A DNA stretch of 64,000 nucleotides, taken from Trichostrongylus colubriformis. Taxonomy: Eukaryota; Nematoda; Chromadorea; Rhabditida; Trichostrongylidae. The stretch lies in NCBI GenBank assembly GCA_963978905.1, contig OZ022260.1, positions 5,941,725 through 6,005,724 of the forward strand. The letters are read 5' to 3'. The translations under genes and the position numbers were made by a program. A model generated the notes under the pieces. The model was not told where the DNA came from. It was given only the letters and a program-made list of their open reading frames with translations, and made no database searches. Positions 22,541 to 33,750 of this stretch are shown piece by piece; position 1 is the stretch's first letter, and every line of letters starts with the position of its first letter.

Positions 22541-22630
22541 AGCCTAACTTTACAGGTATGATGTAGTTAATTCGAACATCTGCCTCATTGCGGCGGTCGA
22601 ATACTCGACAACTATCTACCACAAAGGTAA

Positions 22631-22808
22631 TATAGTCCATCTCCCAAAAACTGATTGGGCGTGTCCTTCGGGCTTGAGTGAACGGCGAGAGTGAGAGTAC
22701 GTGGCGAGAGTGAGAGTGTGTGGTGGGGTAAGAGAATTGAGAGAGTTCGATACACGTTTATACAAGTCCGTAGGACACGCCTACTCAGTTTTTGGGAAAA
22801 GGACTGTA
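22631..22808. mobile_element. Small foldback element, about 178 bp
   Basis: Inverted ends of about 40 bp read AGTCCATCTCCCAAAAACTG and, inverted, AGTCCTTTTCCCAAAAACTG. Copy A has no such block at the equivalent site near 5040-5052 (AACTAAACACATTACC), so this is an insertion. The duplication length is uncertain. It interrupts the reading frame that follows LAVLQLN. Confidence 0.7.
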
Positions 22809-23340
22809 TGTTCAGCTGTAACACAGCTAGAGTACGGAGTGTGTAATTGCACATTTCGGGCGGTGCATATACCAAGTCACGTGTGTTCCCTACCTCTTGG
22901 CTCATGTTATACCTATTCTAATGTTCGCGCGACTTCTCCAAAGATGGTGGTGAAGTAGCCGAAAAAGGTTGTTGAAAGGATTTATTCACTCCCACGTGAG
23001 CTGTAGATTTTCCAAAGCGAGTTGGAACGACCTTATAAGCATTTCTTCTGAATGAGAGTGAGTAAAGCACAAGTAAGCTAGAAGTTACCACCGAGTTACT
23101 CAACATAGTGGTAAGCAGAAGAACTGCTAGTTATTTGTAGTTCGTGATGACTAAGCCACAGGCGACGAAGTATAAAAAGTACACAAAAGCAGATCAGTTT
23201 AGTCACCGCGAGCAAAGGTCCCCGACAAAAGTTTTTACTCGCGGTAAGATCCTATGTATGATATGTTGAAACTCCTGACAGGTCCCTGACATGTCAATCA
23301 CGTTGAGAGATGTTTACTGATGTTGACCCAGGTGTATGTA

Positions 23341-26300
23341 ATTACTTACTTAGATACTTATTGTTAGATGGCCCGTCTTCACTGGTTATGCGGGCCCCAA
23401 CACGATTTCCATTCGGTTCATTCTTTCGCGATCGTCATCCAGCTCGTTCGTTGACTTCGGTGGTGGCAACCACGAGAATCATTCGTTCTGGAATTTCTCA
23501 TTAGTTTAACGTGTTCAACGAACACATCTCCCCATCTTTTGGGAGGTCTTCCGCGGGGACGTGAACAATTCCAGGGGATCCACTCCACTGTTCTTCTTGT
23601 CCACCTACTGTCTTCTCTCCGCATTATATGACCGGCCCATCGTTGTTTGGTCTTCGATGCGTATTCCGCAGGATCTCGTAGACGAGACATCTACCTCAAA
23701 TCGGAGCTGCGAAGCCCGGCACGATGTTGAGATAGCCGGGTGTACTTCAGAAGACATCTCTCGAGTGCTCTGTGAGTCACCTGCAAGGACTTCGCCGTGG
23801 CTGACGTATCAGGCCACGTCTCGGCAGCGTAACACAGAGAAGGAAGGACTCTCGAGTCGAATAGACGGGCGCGTAGGTCAGGATCCTTTAGCTGGTCGGT
23901 GGCCTCTTTGCTAGACCCGTAGGCTGACCATGCAGCTCTCCTTCTTCTGTCGAGCCCTTCATGTCGTTGTCCATATTCATGAAACGCCCAAGATATACGT
24001 ACGACTTCGTTTCGGCGATGGGAGAGCCGTCGATATTGACATTTCCTCCATCGCACCAGGCGTTCTTCATGAACTGTGTCTTTATCCGATTGATCCGCAG
24101 TCCAATCTTACTTCACGCTTCGTTCAGCTCTCGGAGCATCGCCTCTGCTTCATTGGTACTTCGCGAAAAGATGACGATGTCGTCTGCGAGACGAAGGTTC
24201 GAGAGGAATTTTCCGTCCACACATATGTCCTTGTCGTCCCAGTCGAGCGACTTCATCACCCACTGCAGTGCGGCAGTGAACAGCTTCGGCGAGATTTTGT
24301 CGCCTTGCCTAACGCCCTTTCCGATGGAGATGTTGATTGGGCGTTGGAAGAGCTGTATTGTCGTAGAGAACAGCGGTGGTAGCAGTCAGCCAGTGTTCGG
24401 ATATAGGACGCGTCCACTCCTTGGTCGATCAACGCAGACAGGATGGCATTCGTTTCGACGCTGTCAAAGGCCTTTTCGTAATCGACGAAGTTTAGGTTAA
24501 GGAGAAGATGGTATTTCCTGCAGACTTCAATGACCATCGCAACGGTTTGAATGTGGTCCATGCAGCTGAATCCCTGACGGAATCCAGCTTGTTCGTACGG
24601 CTGGGCCGCATCCAATGTGCGCGATATTCGCGTTAGGACGATCTTCGTGAAAAGCTTGTAGAGCACGCTCAGCAAGCTAATCGGTCGGTAGTTGCGAAGA
24701 TCATCCCTGTCACCTTTCTTATGCAAGATGACAGTGCGCAAACTCCTCCACTGATCCGCGATCCGCTCCTTCTGAAGGTAGGACGTCATACGTGCCGCGA
24801 GTAGTGAGTGCAGGACGTGGTTTCCTGTTCAAAGAAGATCGGCAGAGATCTTGTCTGGCCCTGGAGCCGTGCCGCTCTTCATACTCCTAATTGCGACTCG
24901 CACTTTAGACGGCAGAATCCTTAATGGTGTTCCACCAGCGGGGATGTCTGGATCTGGCAGGGGTAGTGTGCAACGGAACAGATTGGTGTAGAGCCTCTCC
25001 GTGATTGACTCCATCTCGTAACGGGAAGTAGTGACAGTTCCGTCTTCAGTTTTCAATGATGATAGCGGAATACTGAACTCGTTGAGGTCCCGACGGCACT
25101 TCTTCAGACTTCGTCTTTCCTGCGCCGCCTCTAGAATTTTTCTCTTTCTGTACTGCGCAAGATCCTCCTGTAACGCATTTCTGCGACTGACATTGATAAC
25201 CAGTCGCTCGAGATGAGTTGCATTTGGATCCAGCCTCAAACTTCTCCTCCTTTCAAGCAGCGTCTTGGTGTTTGATGAAATCCGATCGCTTCTGCTAGAT
25301 TGTTGAAGACCTGCAAGATCAGCTTAGGTTTGCAATCCTTTGAGAAGCAGCTCGTAGTCTTCGGTCGGGTCCTCCACGACTCGCCAGTCATAACGGGATA
25401 GCACCTCGTTCAGAAGGTTCTCGTCATACACGACTTGCATCCTCGCCTTCGGCCGGTGACAGGTGTTCTTCTCCAGTCGATTGTCGACTGATTTTGGCCC
25501 GAAGAAGGCGATGATCGGATCCAGAAAGATGGCACCACGGAGGTGTCGTAAAGGCACCATCTTCTGTTTGTTAGAATGTGGTCGATCTCAGCATGAGTCG
25601 TGCCATTGGGTGACTCCCATGTCCAGCGGCGGTGTTCCTTCTTCTCAAACAGCGAATAACCATGGAAGAGACGTGCTGCAGACATGAGGTCAACGAGACG
25701 ACTTCCGTTGTCGTTCCTATCGCCTATCCCAAATTTTCCGATCCTATGTTCTGTTGCCTTTTCCCAAACTTGCGTTGAAGTCACCGACAACGAATTTGTA
25801 GAAGGACTTCTCTTTGCGGATGACTTCTTCCAGGTGTTCATAGAACGCATCCAATTCGGAATCATCAGCTGCTGCGTGTGGTGAGTAGCAGTTGATGATT
25901 GAGATGGTCTTCTGATGCGGTGGATGAAGGCGTAGAATGGCTAGACGAGGAGACAGAATCTCCTGAGAGTCGACGTGGCGGACGACAGACGGGTGCACGG
26001 CAAATCCAACGCCTCCGACATTCCGCGACAGGATCTTCTCTCCACGGATAACAAGAGTCCCGTCGTTGAACTGTCGTACGTCGGTTCTTCTGCTCTTTGT
26101 TTCTTGTAGCGCGATCACATGGAACTTGATGCGAGTGGCAGAGCATGGAGGTCGGCGTTGGACGAGACTGTTCTGGCGTTGTAGGTGCAGAGCATGAAGC
26201 AGTCTCCGTGCCGTGTACGAGGTGTGTCGTCATTGTCCAGTATCCATGACGTCCTGCGCAACCCGAGATTCTTCGCCTCTCACCGGTTGTCGTACCGTCC

Positions 26301-26599
26301 GACGTCGGAGACGGCAGAGCCCGGTGTGCGGGGTACTGAGGCTATTTTTCTGCTGGTTGAGCGTTTTGTTCCCTGGTGTCCTGACGAAGCGTTGCCAGCG
26401 CGTCCGCAGGCCCCTTCCTCATCCATCGAAACAGAGGAAAGGGGGGGGGGGGTCCACTCTCGGCTAGGACTTTACTCCTTCTCTGCATGGTTGAACCTGC
26501 CAGGAGCATTTGCCGAAGCAAAAGACTCCCGCTGTGCATCGCAGTCCAGTCCCATTGCCATCCACTCGCCACGATGAGGCGTCGGATCATCGAGGGGCG
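23341..26599 (-). mobile_element. RTE-1-like non-LTR retrotransposon, full length but mutated
   Basis: A 10-bp duplication GGTGTATGTA borders it (23331-23340, 26600-26609), and copy A has the single uninterrupted site (ACATACACC near 3236-3244). The 3.26-kb length matches the roughly 3.3 kb known for RTE-1 of Caenorhabditis. On the minus strand it carries an apurinic endonuclease followed by a reverse transcriptase, with no ORF1. It ends in short AAGTA-type repeats rather than a poly(A) tail. The hookworm element dingo belongs to this group (from memory). Confidence 0.85.
23387..26342 (-). pseudogene. RTE endonuclease/reverse transcriptase, frameshifted
   Basis: The endonuclease part covers about 26118-25410, with [21 protein letters not shown] and, after a frameshift, HAEIDHIL. 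The RT lies at about 25240-23870, with GTAPGPDKI, HKKGDRDDLRNYRPISLL, AGFRQGFSCMDHIQ, VDYEKAFDSV, VRQGDKISPKLF and the catalytic box as RLADDIV. The C-terminal region (23870-23390) retains WAGHIMRR and RPRGRPPKRWGDVF. At least three frameshifts and an in-frame stop separate these blocks, so the copy cannot make the enzyme. These motifs are those of the RTE clade. Confidence 0.85.
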
Positions 26600-26676
26600 G
26601 GTGTATGTACTTAATTAGAACAGAAAATTCACCTCTTCGAGTTTTGGGTTGTCTACACCTGAAACGATCAGCGACT

Positions 26677-26757
26677 ATGGACAGAGCGGTTCTCTCCGCG
26701 CTTATTTTTGTGCTGCTCTCGACAGCTCTATTTTGGGATTGTGACGCGAGAAATTAG
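26677..26757 (+). pseudogene. Signal-peptide-like fragment, paralogue of the 33.75-kb gene
   Basis: A 26-residue frame starting MDRAVLSALIFVLLSTALFW ends after WDCDARN. It is about 80% identical over 130 bases, upstream flank included (CTTCACCTCTTC, GGTTGTCTACAC), to the start of the candidate secreted protein at 33751. The sequence stops being similar at the TAG here. It lies within the parent repeat copy B. Confidence 0.5.
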
Positions 26758-26932
26758 GCGTGGGGCACCGTCATTGGTTCAAGTCCCATCCACGACGGCG
26801 AGCATAGCTTGCACCATCGCATAGCACACCAAACGCCGCAAGCTAACTTTTCGTCTTAACGGCATACATCCATGTTGACTCAAGTTGAGCAGCACCTCAT
26901 CCCACTCAAATGAAGAGGATGCACCTAAGATA

Positions 26933-27822
26933 TTAGGTTGAGTCGATATGGCTCGGACAAATGGTAGTAATGATTTCTAGAGATCATGAGTCAGCAACAA
27001 GCTTACGAAAATGGAAGCACAATATATCATTGGAATAAGTATGAAAAGCTCTCCAAAGCACAGTCAATTGAGCACTTAAAACTAGTTTCATTCTGCCCCC
27101 ATGCTGCACGATTTCAAGCCGTTCAGAGACCACATCCGCAAAGTCATACTCTTTCTATCGCTATCTTGCCAAGAACCCGCGGATATCGACAGACGTCTAG
27201 AGGGAGTTTACAAAGAGCATGCTCTCGCCAGAAGTGCTACAGTGTACTTGTGGCACTGGAGGTTTCATTCGGGCGACTATTCCATCGCACACCCGGAAAA
27301 ATTATGCCCTGCATTTGGTAGAGCGCACACGGCGGAGAGTGCTGGGAGCTGCTCGTTGAAGGTATAACAGTACTCGCCGAGGTCTACCTCCGTCTATTGC
27401 GAGAATTGATGGCAAATGTTCAAAATGCGCAACTGCGGCGATCACATGTCTACTTCCAGCACGACAGCGCGAGACCACACATTGCAAGATTGATCATGGC
27501 CGAGCTGCTCTCGTACAGTTGCTCCGTGCTTCCATACCCATCGTACTTCCAGGCCTGCCCCTTCGGATTTCCACCTTTTCTTTCACCTCCAACGCCACCT
27601 GGACAGCCAAGACTTCAAAACTTGCGACGACGTCAAGAGGGCACTCGAGAGCCTCCTCGAGGCCCAGCCCCCGGTATTCTGTATCAAAGCATCCACAATC
27701 TACCTAACCGGTGACAGAACGTCTTCGATAAGGATGTCGCACATAAACCCCAGTGTCGTTAAAAAAATGTACGATAAAGATGGAATTTGTCAATTTGTCC
27801 GATTCATGTCGACTCAACCTAA
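26933..27822 (+). mobile_element. Degenerate mariner, second family
   Basis: TA duplications (26931-26932, 27823-27824) and 30-bp inverted ends beginning TTAGGTTGAGTCGATATGGC and TTAGGTTGAGTCGACATGAA define it. The transposase is in pieces: an HTH-like part with GVYKEHALARSATVYLWHWR (27210-27260), FQHDSARPH with the second catalytic Asp (27463), and, after a frame change, SDFHLF with the third Asp (27566). The tail includes DDVKRALESLL. The length of 890 bp implies internal deletions. Copy A shows the empty site near 2958-2985. Confidence 0.82.
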
Positions 27823-28103
27823 TACATTGTTAATTAGTACTGCTGCTGGTTATGAACGTGAGCCTAAGTTCAGTATCGGTTCACTTTGCATGTTTTGCAC
27901 ACAACGAGAAAAAGCTGCCAATTTCGAGAGCGGTAGTCTCCCGTTGCGATTCGCTAAAATCTCATCGCTACCGAGACCTGACCGCTGTTCCTCGAATACC
28001 GGTTTCGAGAAGATAACTACTGTCCTAGATTGTTCTCCTTCTGTTTCGACAAGTCTTTTCACCTAATCATAAGCGGATCCATACATGCAAGTATACATAC
28101 ATA

Positions 28104-29378
28104 TTGGGTTGTTGCAAAATTAATTTTGGTTTCAAGGTATGTATAAATAAGTAGATTTTTTACCCTGAACTATTCCATCCCAAGGAACGACAGGCACACC
28201 ATTTGGTGGATTTTTTTCTGCTCTTTCAGAAACTTCTATGAATGTCGCTCTAAGTTTTCCAGCCGGCCTTTTCCAGGGCTGCGTATAATCATGAACCGAC
28301 GCGACTATCGAGTCATCATGCTTTATGAGTTTAAATTGGAACACTCCGCAGCGGCGGCAGCTCGTAATCTCAGCAGTGTTTTTGGGAGGAATTGTCCTTG
28401 CGAACGAACAGTGGAGCTCTGGTTTAAAAAATTTGCTTTTGGCGATTTTGATCTCGAAGAGAAGTCGGGTCGCGGCCGCAGGTCATCGCTTAATGATCAA
28501 GATTTAAGGAGAGCAGTAGAAGGAAATCTGGAGACGAATACTTGTACGTTAGCAGAAGACCTAGGCGTACATTACTCTACAGTGGCCAGACATTTGCTGA
28601 CAATCGGCAAGGTGAAGAGGATGTCGAAGTGGGTGCCTCATGACCTAACCGATAAGCAGCGTCTGGCACGTTTCGACACCTGCTCTAATCTCCTAGTTCG
28701 CCATAAAAATGAGCCATTTGTAAACATATCATAACTGTAGATGAAAAATGGGTTCTTTATGATAACAGGAAGCGGGGAGTAGTTTGGGTAGATAAGGATG
28801 CTCCTCCAAAAACTTTTCCTAAACCCGACCTTCACCCTGAAAAGGTTATGATTACTGTGTGGTGGTGTTGTAAAGGTGTAATCCACTACAGTTTCCTGGT
28901 CAGCCAGTCACAGCAGAGTCTTACTGTCGTGATCTGGAGCAAATGTATAGAAAGTTGCAAAAATTGTGGCCGGCGGTGGTGAATAGAGGAGAGCCGATCC
29001 TGTTGCAAGACAACGCAAGGCCACACACATCACAAATCACTCGGCAAAAATTGACCCACTTGGGTATAGAAGTTTTCCCTCACCCAGCATATTCTCCCGA
29101 CCTTTCCCCAAAAGACTATCACTTTTTCGAGCCCTCAATTCTCATCTGCGTCAGAAACAATTTGCTAATTTAGACGATGTTGAATGTGCCTTCCTTGACT
29201 CCGTTGATTCTTGTGATAGTAGTTTTTATAGTGAAGGCTTAGATTTATTGCCTTTTCGTTGGCAAAAGTGTGTAGATTTTGATGGTTTTTACTTCGATTA
29301 ATAAACTTGTGTTTAAGCTGAGTTATAGTAGTTTGAAGTATGCGGTTAATTTCCGAAATTAATTTTGCAACAACCTAA
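28104..29378 (+). mobile_element. Bandit-like mariner, near full length
   Basis: TA duplications at 28102-28103 and 29379-29380 enclose 1275 bp with inverted ends TTGGGTTGTTGCAAAATTAA and, inverted, TTAGGTTGTTGCAAAATTAA. Length and structure are those of a complete mariner. Its protein resembles the hookworm element bandit in style (from memory, not searched). Confidence 0.85.
28291..29300 (+). pseudogene. Mariner transposase (DD34D), two frameshifts
   Basis: The first 147 codons are open and contain the two helix-turn-helix regions (CERTVELWFKKFAFGDFDL, then LGVHYSTVARHL) and the WVPHDLT linker that precedes the catalytic core. A frameshift near 28730 moves to the frame with TVDEKWVLYDN (first Asp, 28740). 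A second shift near 28910 leads to LLQDNARPH (second Asp, 29009) and SPDLSPKDYHFF (third Asp, 29114). The last two are 105 bases apart, giving DD34D spacing. All catalytic residues survive, so decay is recent, but the copy is inactive. Confidence 0.85.
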
Positions 29379-29380
29379 TA

Positions 29381-31060
29381 CATTACACACAGTCAATCAG
29401 AGGGACAAGCAGACAGTTAAATAAGTCAGACAAGCAAAGAGTCGGACAAGCTGATAGGCAGAGAGATAGAGGGGGAGAGGTCTCTGCCACAAATGTATGA
29501 GACCACAAAGAGGAGGAGCAATCCCGCTGCGCGCACATACGGTGTTGAGTGACGTCACAGCCACGTTGCGGTGCGGCAGTTGGCGTTGGGCTTACCGCTA
29601 GCATTGTGCTCTATTAGTACCAGTGGGATTGCTTAGCTGCCGCCGGGGTCTCCTCCTCCTTGGAAAAGCCCGGCTCCACCGACCTCTTTCAGAATTTCAT
29701 TTTTTCTACAATGCGTTTCACACCCCTTTTACATACGTCAGCGGTTATTACTAACTTGGATGCTGAAAGTTAGCCCTCGGTGATAAAGATTCCAAAGACA
29801 GTATTAGGGGTGATGTGGGTGATAAGCAATCTCGAAAAGAGTCAATAACTGAAAAATTACGGGTCTGTAAGGCCTATGTATGGCAAAACCCGGCGGCGGG
29901 CGCCCTCTTGAACTGTGGCGGAAGCAACCTCATCAGGGCGAGGCGCCTTTCTCATGACAGCCCTCCTCCTTCGGTCGACTCTGCCGAAGAGTGACCGAGG
30001 TGTAGAGTAATGAGCATGACAGCGGAATGATACTTATCGTAGCGTATTAATGCCGTATCGATCGAAATAAGGTGTTGCTTAAGGTGTCAGCCTTCGCGGT
30101 GATGGCGTTCACCGGTCAGCATCAAAGATTGGAATGAACGATTCAACCAAATCGCCTCTACCACACCCTTCTAGGTGATATGTGGCAATTGTTCGGTGCA
30201 CACTGAGCACTGGGGAAAGCGCAACTTCCGCAAGGATTTTATTTTATGCAATCCGCTAGGTAGCGAAAGAAAACACATTATGGTCAAACGTCTGCATAGG
30301 TACACGTAGTAACATTTCAGTATTACTGTGGGCATTATTTCTTCAAAAATGAATTCAACGATACATCGTCTCATTTTCCTGGCATCCTCGAAGGGCAACT
30401 AGCGGCTCTTCGAAGCTGCAGTGATAGTAGCTTTCTGCATCGGACTGGAGAAGGAAACGGAAGGCTGTTCAGGACGAAAGAATTGGGACGAATGAATGGA
30501 TGTGGCAGTTATGCCTGCTTTTCCGAAGAGCGCATGACCCACAGTCGGCATGACTCCGTAAAAGAATTTGATCAGATTTGATCATTAAGCCCCATATGTC
30601 GATCGACACGGAATCAAACCCATATAGTTTTCCAGAGTTAGTACTGCAACCACAAAGAGCAGATACTGGAGTAGAGCAATGGTTACTGACCCCCTGTATG
30701 TAAAGAGTGAGTGACATTATAGAAAAATGGAATCCGAAAGGGCTAGCAGAGCCGTCTCCCTCCTGCCCCCTCCCTCACCAAGGAAGGAGAAGCGGCGGAT
30801 GGATGCTTGGCGATCCGATGTGATTTAGCAGGGATTATAGTATAACATTGTTGATTCATACAGATCTGCAAATCCACTGGGACCATCCATTTGTCGCAGG
30901 AATCAGATAATGTTCCCCCTGCGAGGTTCACCATCCGCTTCTCGTCTTGTAAACTTATGATAGCTAACCGAGCCGACAATGACTTGCTGAAAAGCTCGAA
31001 GAAGTTTTCATTCACACAGTCACCCACTCTGTGATCGGTCTAGTCCAGATAGTGATGTTG
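29381..31060. other. Unassigned stretch within repeat copy B
   Basis: A small inverted repeat (GGAGCAATCCCGCTG near 29514 and CAGTGGGATTGCTT near 29620) is visible. A minus-strand open stretch at 31030-30743 holds a peptide with CDKWMVPVDLQICMNQQC. It looks protein-like but has no start codon (first codon GTG) or recognised family. There is no counterpart in copy A. Confidence 0.35.
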
Positions 31061-31590
31061 CCATCGTAACCAAGCATATTGCATGCCATCCCAGTGTGCC
31101 GACACTTACTGCGACGTCAGCGCACCGCAGAATGACGGCAAGAGTACGATATGGGTGTTTATATGAGAAGGAGGTGCTATCACTATGATAATATGTATTG
31201 CCTTATGATGATACTCTAACACTATTCATATGACAGAGGGGTAGACCATTTTACTAAAGTCTCGAGATGGCAGGCACTTTTCTACATTGTGTCTCTCCGT
31301 ATGGTTATGATTGTAGCATCCTGACTTCTAAATTACACGCTTTGGGGAATCAATATATCTGGACGGGCTAGTCACGCTAGAGGGACGAGCTCTCGCAGCT
31401 GTCAAGGTAACAAAGCTGGGTGCAGCATTATGCGTTCGCCCTTGGTGTATTTGTGAAGTTAGGTTACCTCGATTGAAGTACAATGGAAGCAGCGCGGGCC
31501 AGCTCCCGTCGTTCCTCACCGCGGCGGCTATTATGTTCCACAGCTCGCACCGCATGCGCGCGCTGAATTATCCTCTGTCCTGTGAAAAAA

Positions 31591-32005
31591 AATCGAAGCT
31601 TCAGATTTGTGAATATGAGGCTGCGAAGTTTTGTTCAAAAAAACTCAAAAGGTTTCACAAAGCATTGGAAAGTACCTTTGGACCTATTGGCAGGGATTCT
31701 TTCAAAATAAAATTTTGGAGCCTCACATTGTTTTTACCACATTTAGATTGGCATGAGGCTTCGGGACAGAACAATACTCAGAGACATAAGATTTGTGCTA
31801 AACTGCAAACTGCATTCCATCCTGTCTTCGCGATGCAAAGGCTTCTTCATTTCCATCATTTGGCTCTGAATTATCACATCTACTGCCGTGAAAATCATTT
31901 GAAAAGGTCACTCTGACTCCCCATTCAACCCTTTGTCGGCTGAAACACCACTTTTTATTGAGGGATGCCTGCCTTCGGTACACTGTAAAATTCAAACAGA
32001 ATATA
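31591..32005. other. Intergenic, no feature seen
   Basis: AT-rich, with only short chance frames, between repeat copy B and the next palindromic element. Confidence 0.4.
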
Positions 32006-32007
32006 TA

Positions 32008-33530
32008 CTGTGCTCTGCATAACTATACAGCCATCTATAAATTGTACAGAAACTCTGTTCGCAGAGTAATCCAAAGTTTCTAAGCGAAAGATGTAGCCAG
32101 TGTGGACGCGCATTCGCGCATCCATACCAATTTTTGGCCAAGAAACAGAAAATTCTTCTCTCAATTTGTTTCGAAAGTGCCGCTCATACCGTTTTGCGAA
32201 ATTATACAGACACTGAACAGATTGACGCATTCGTCTACCAAGAAACAACGAAAAAGAGAAAAATGCTGATTTTGCGATCATTTGGTCCTCTATTGCTTCG
32301 AATAGCCACAAATTTTGGTGATATAGGTCCATATGAAGATTTTCAGAATGTTTCTAGACCATATGCTGCCACCCTTCAATGACAAGGTGTTTAAACTTCT
32401 CGACTCTTTCCAGTCGGTCTGAATTATTTTCCTGGAACCCCAGATAATCTTCCATCAAGTAAAGATCGGAGCCGTTCGTTATCCGGGTTAGAAGGTCCAT
32501 TCGGTGATGGCTTTACCATGACCGTGTGTTCCAGTTGACATGGGATGGTCCATTACAAGATTTTGGTGAAGGTTTCGAGACGCATGACAAGAGAAGGGCA
32601 CGGCGCACAAAGGCTCGGTAATCGGGTGGTTCATCCTTTCGAGATCAAAACAAAAAATTCGAATGATTATTCAGTCCCACACCATGACACCTCCTTCTTA
32701 GGAATTCTTCTTGAAAACTTAAGTTTGTTCCTCGTGCGATAGTGCCGGTAGCCGTCGGGGACATCATAGTTGAACCCTTTTTATCAGACAGAACAATCTG
32801 AAGAAAAAACAAAAGGGGAAAGGCGTACGAACTTGAGGAAGTTTCAGGCAATTTGTCATGGTGTGAGATCAAATAATCATTCGAATTTTTGTTTCGTTCT
32901 CGAAAGGATGTACCATCCGATTACCTAACTTTTGTGCGCCGTACCCTTCTCTTGTCATGCGTCTCGAAACCTTCTACAAAATCATGTAATGGACCATTCC
33001 ATGTCGACTGGAACCTCGATCATGGTGAAGCTGTCACCGAATGGACCTTCTGACCCGGATAACGAACGGCTCTGATCTCTACATGATGGAAGATTATCTG
33101 GGGTTCCATGGGGAAAGGAATTCAGACCGACTGGAAGGAGTCGAAGAGTTTAAACACTTTGTCATCGAAGGGTGGCAGCATATGGTCTAGAAACATTCTG
33201 AAAACCTTCATATGGACCTATATCATCGAAACTTGTGGCTATTCGGAGCAATAGAGGACCAAATGATCGCAAAATCAGCATTTCTCTCTTTTTCGTTGTT
33301 TCTCGGTTGACGAATGCGTCAATCTGTTCAGTGGCTGTATAATTTTGCAGAATGGTTAAGCGCCATTTTCAAAACAAATTAAGAAAAGAATCTTCTATAT
33401 TTCTTGGCTAAAGTTTTTTATGGATGCGCGAATGCGCGTCCACACTAGCTACAAGAGGCTTTCTTTGAATCATTCTGCGAACAGGGTTTTTAGACAATTT
33501 ATAGGTGGCTGTATAATATGCGGAGCACTG
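32008..33530. mobile_element. 1.52-kb palindromic Tc1-type element
   Basis: TA borders (32006-32007, 33531-33532) enclose arms of about 650 bp that pair imperfectly (roughly 80-85%). The ends are CTGTGCTCTGCATAACTATA and, inverted, CAGTGCTCCGCATATTATAC, close to the CAGTGCT start of Tc1 ends. Open frames up to 125 codons occur in both arms but are reverse-complement duplicates with no transposase motif. The centre near 32730-32870 does not pair. Confidence 0.8.
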
Positions 33531-33750
33531 TACTAGTAGTTGACCAGAGCTATTGTCAAAAGCTAAAACCGCATATATTTTTGACCAATACTGACGCTTT
33601 CCTACTTGTTTACGTATTCGCCCATCCGATGCCCATTTTCTTTCTCCTGTCTGCCTGATTTGTCAACTCTGAGCAGTGTGACACACTATGCCAGGCGCAT
33701 CTTCACCTCTTCAAGTTTTAGGTTGTCTACACGTGGAACCAACGGAGGCT

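Larger units (their letters stand above)
20648..22544. mobile_element. PIF/Harbinger-type foldback element carrying a nested MULE
   Basis: Three-base duplications TAA flank it (20645-20647, 22545-22547), and the inverted ends begin GGATGCGTTCATACC and GGCTGCGTTCATACC. The TWA target and the GGC-GTTCA-like termini fit PIF/Harbinger and Tourist-like MITEs. The equivalent site in copy A (5127-5140) reads AAGTTACAGAGCCT with a single TTA, an empty site. The arms consist of GCGCCAAT-, GCGCCGAT- and ATCGATATGTATC-rich minisatellite. The 1.34-kb Mutator-like element at 20837-22175 was inserted into this one. Confidence 0.8.
19200..31590 (-). repeat. Uncharacterised large repeat, copy B, expanded by nested insertions
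   Basis: This is the inverted partner of 2205-6610. Successive blocks match in the same order: about 31590-31070, 27900-27825 and 26930-26600, 23340-22820, 22620-22545 and 20640-19200. Blocks absent from copy A correspond to recognisable transposons with target-site duplications. The minus strand keeps reading-frame pieces in the same sense as copy A: MSQEVGNTRDLVYAPPEM from 22905, RMILFHVHESDKITVH near 20600, a GLKAALASYQAV segment near 20410, and a segment with GEGTGPQFDT near 19550. Stops and frameshifts separate them. The region 27900-31070 is not in copy A. Confidence 0.7.

Noticed and set aside
31955..32332. A 125-codon minus frame
   Set aside because: It lies in one arm of the 32008-33530 palindrome and has its decayed mirror in the other arm; no protein motif.
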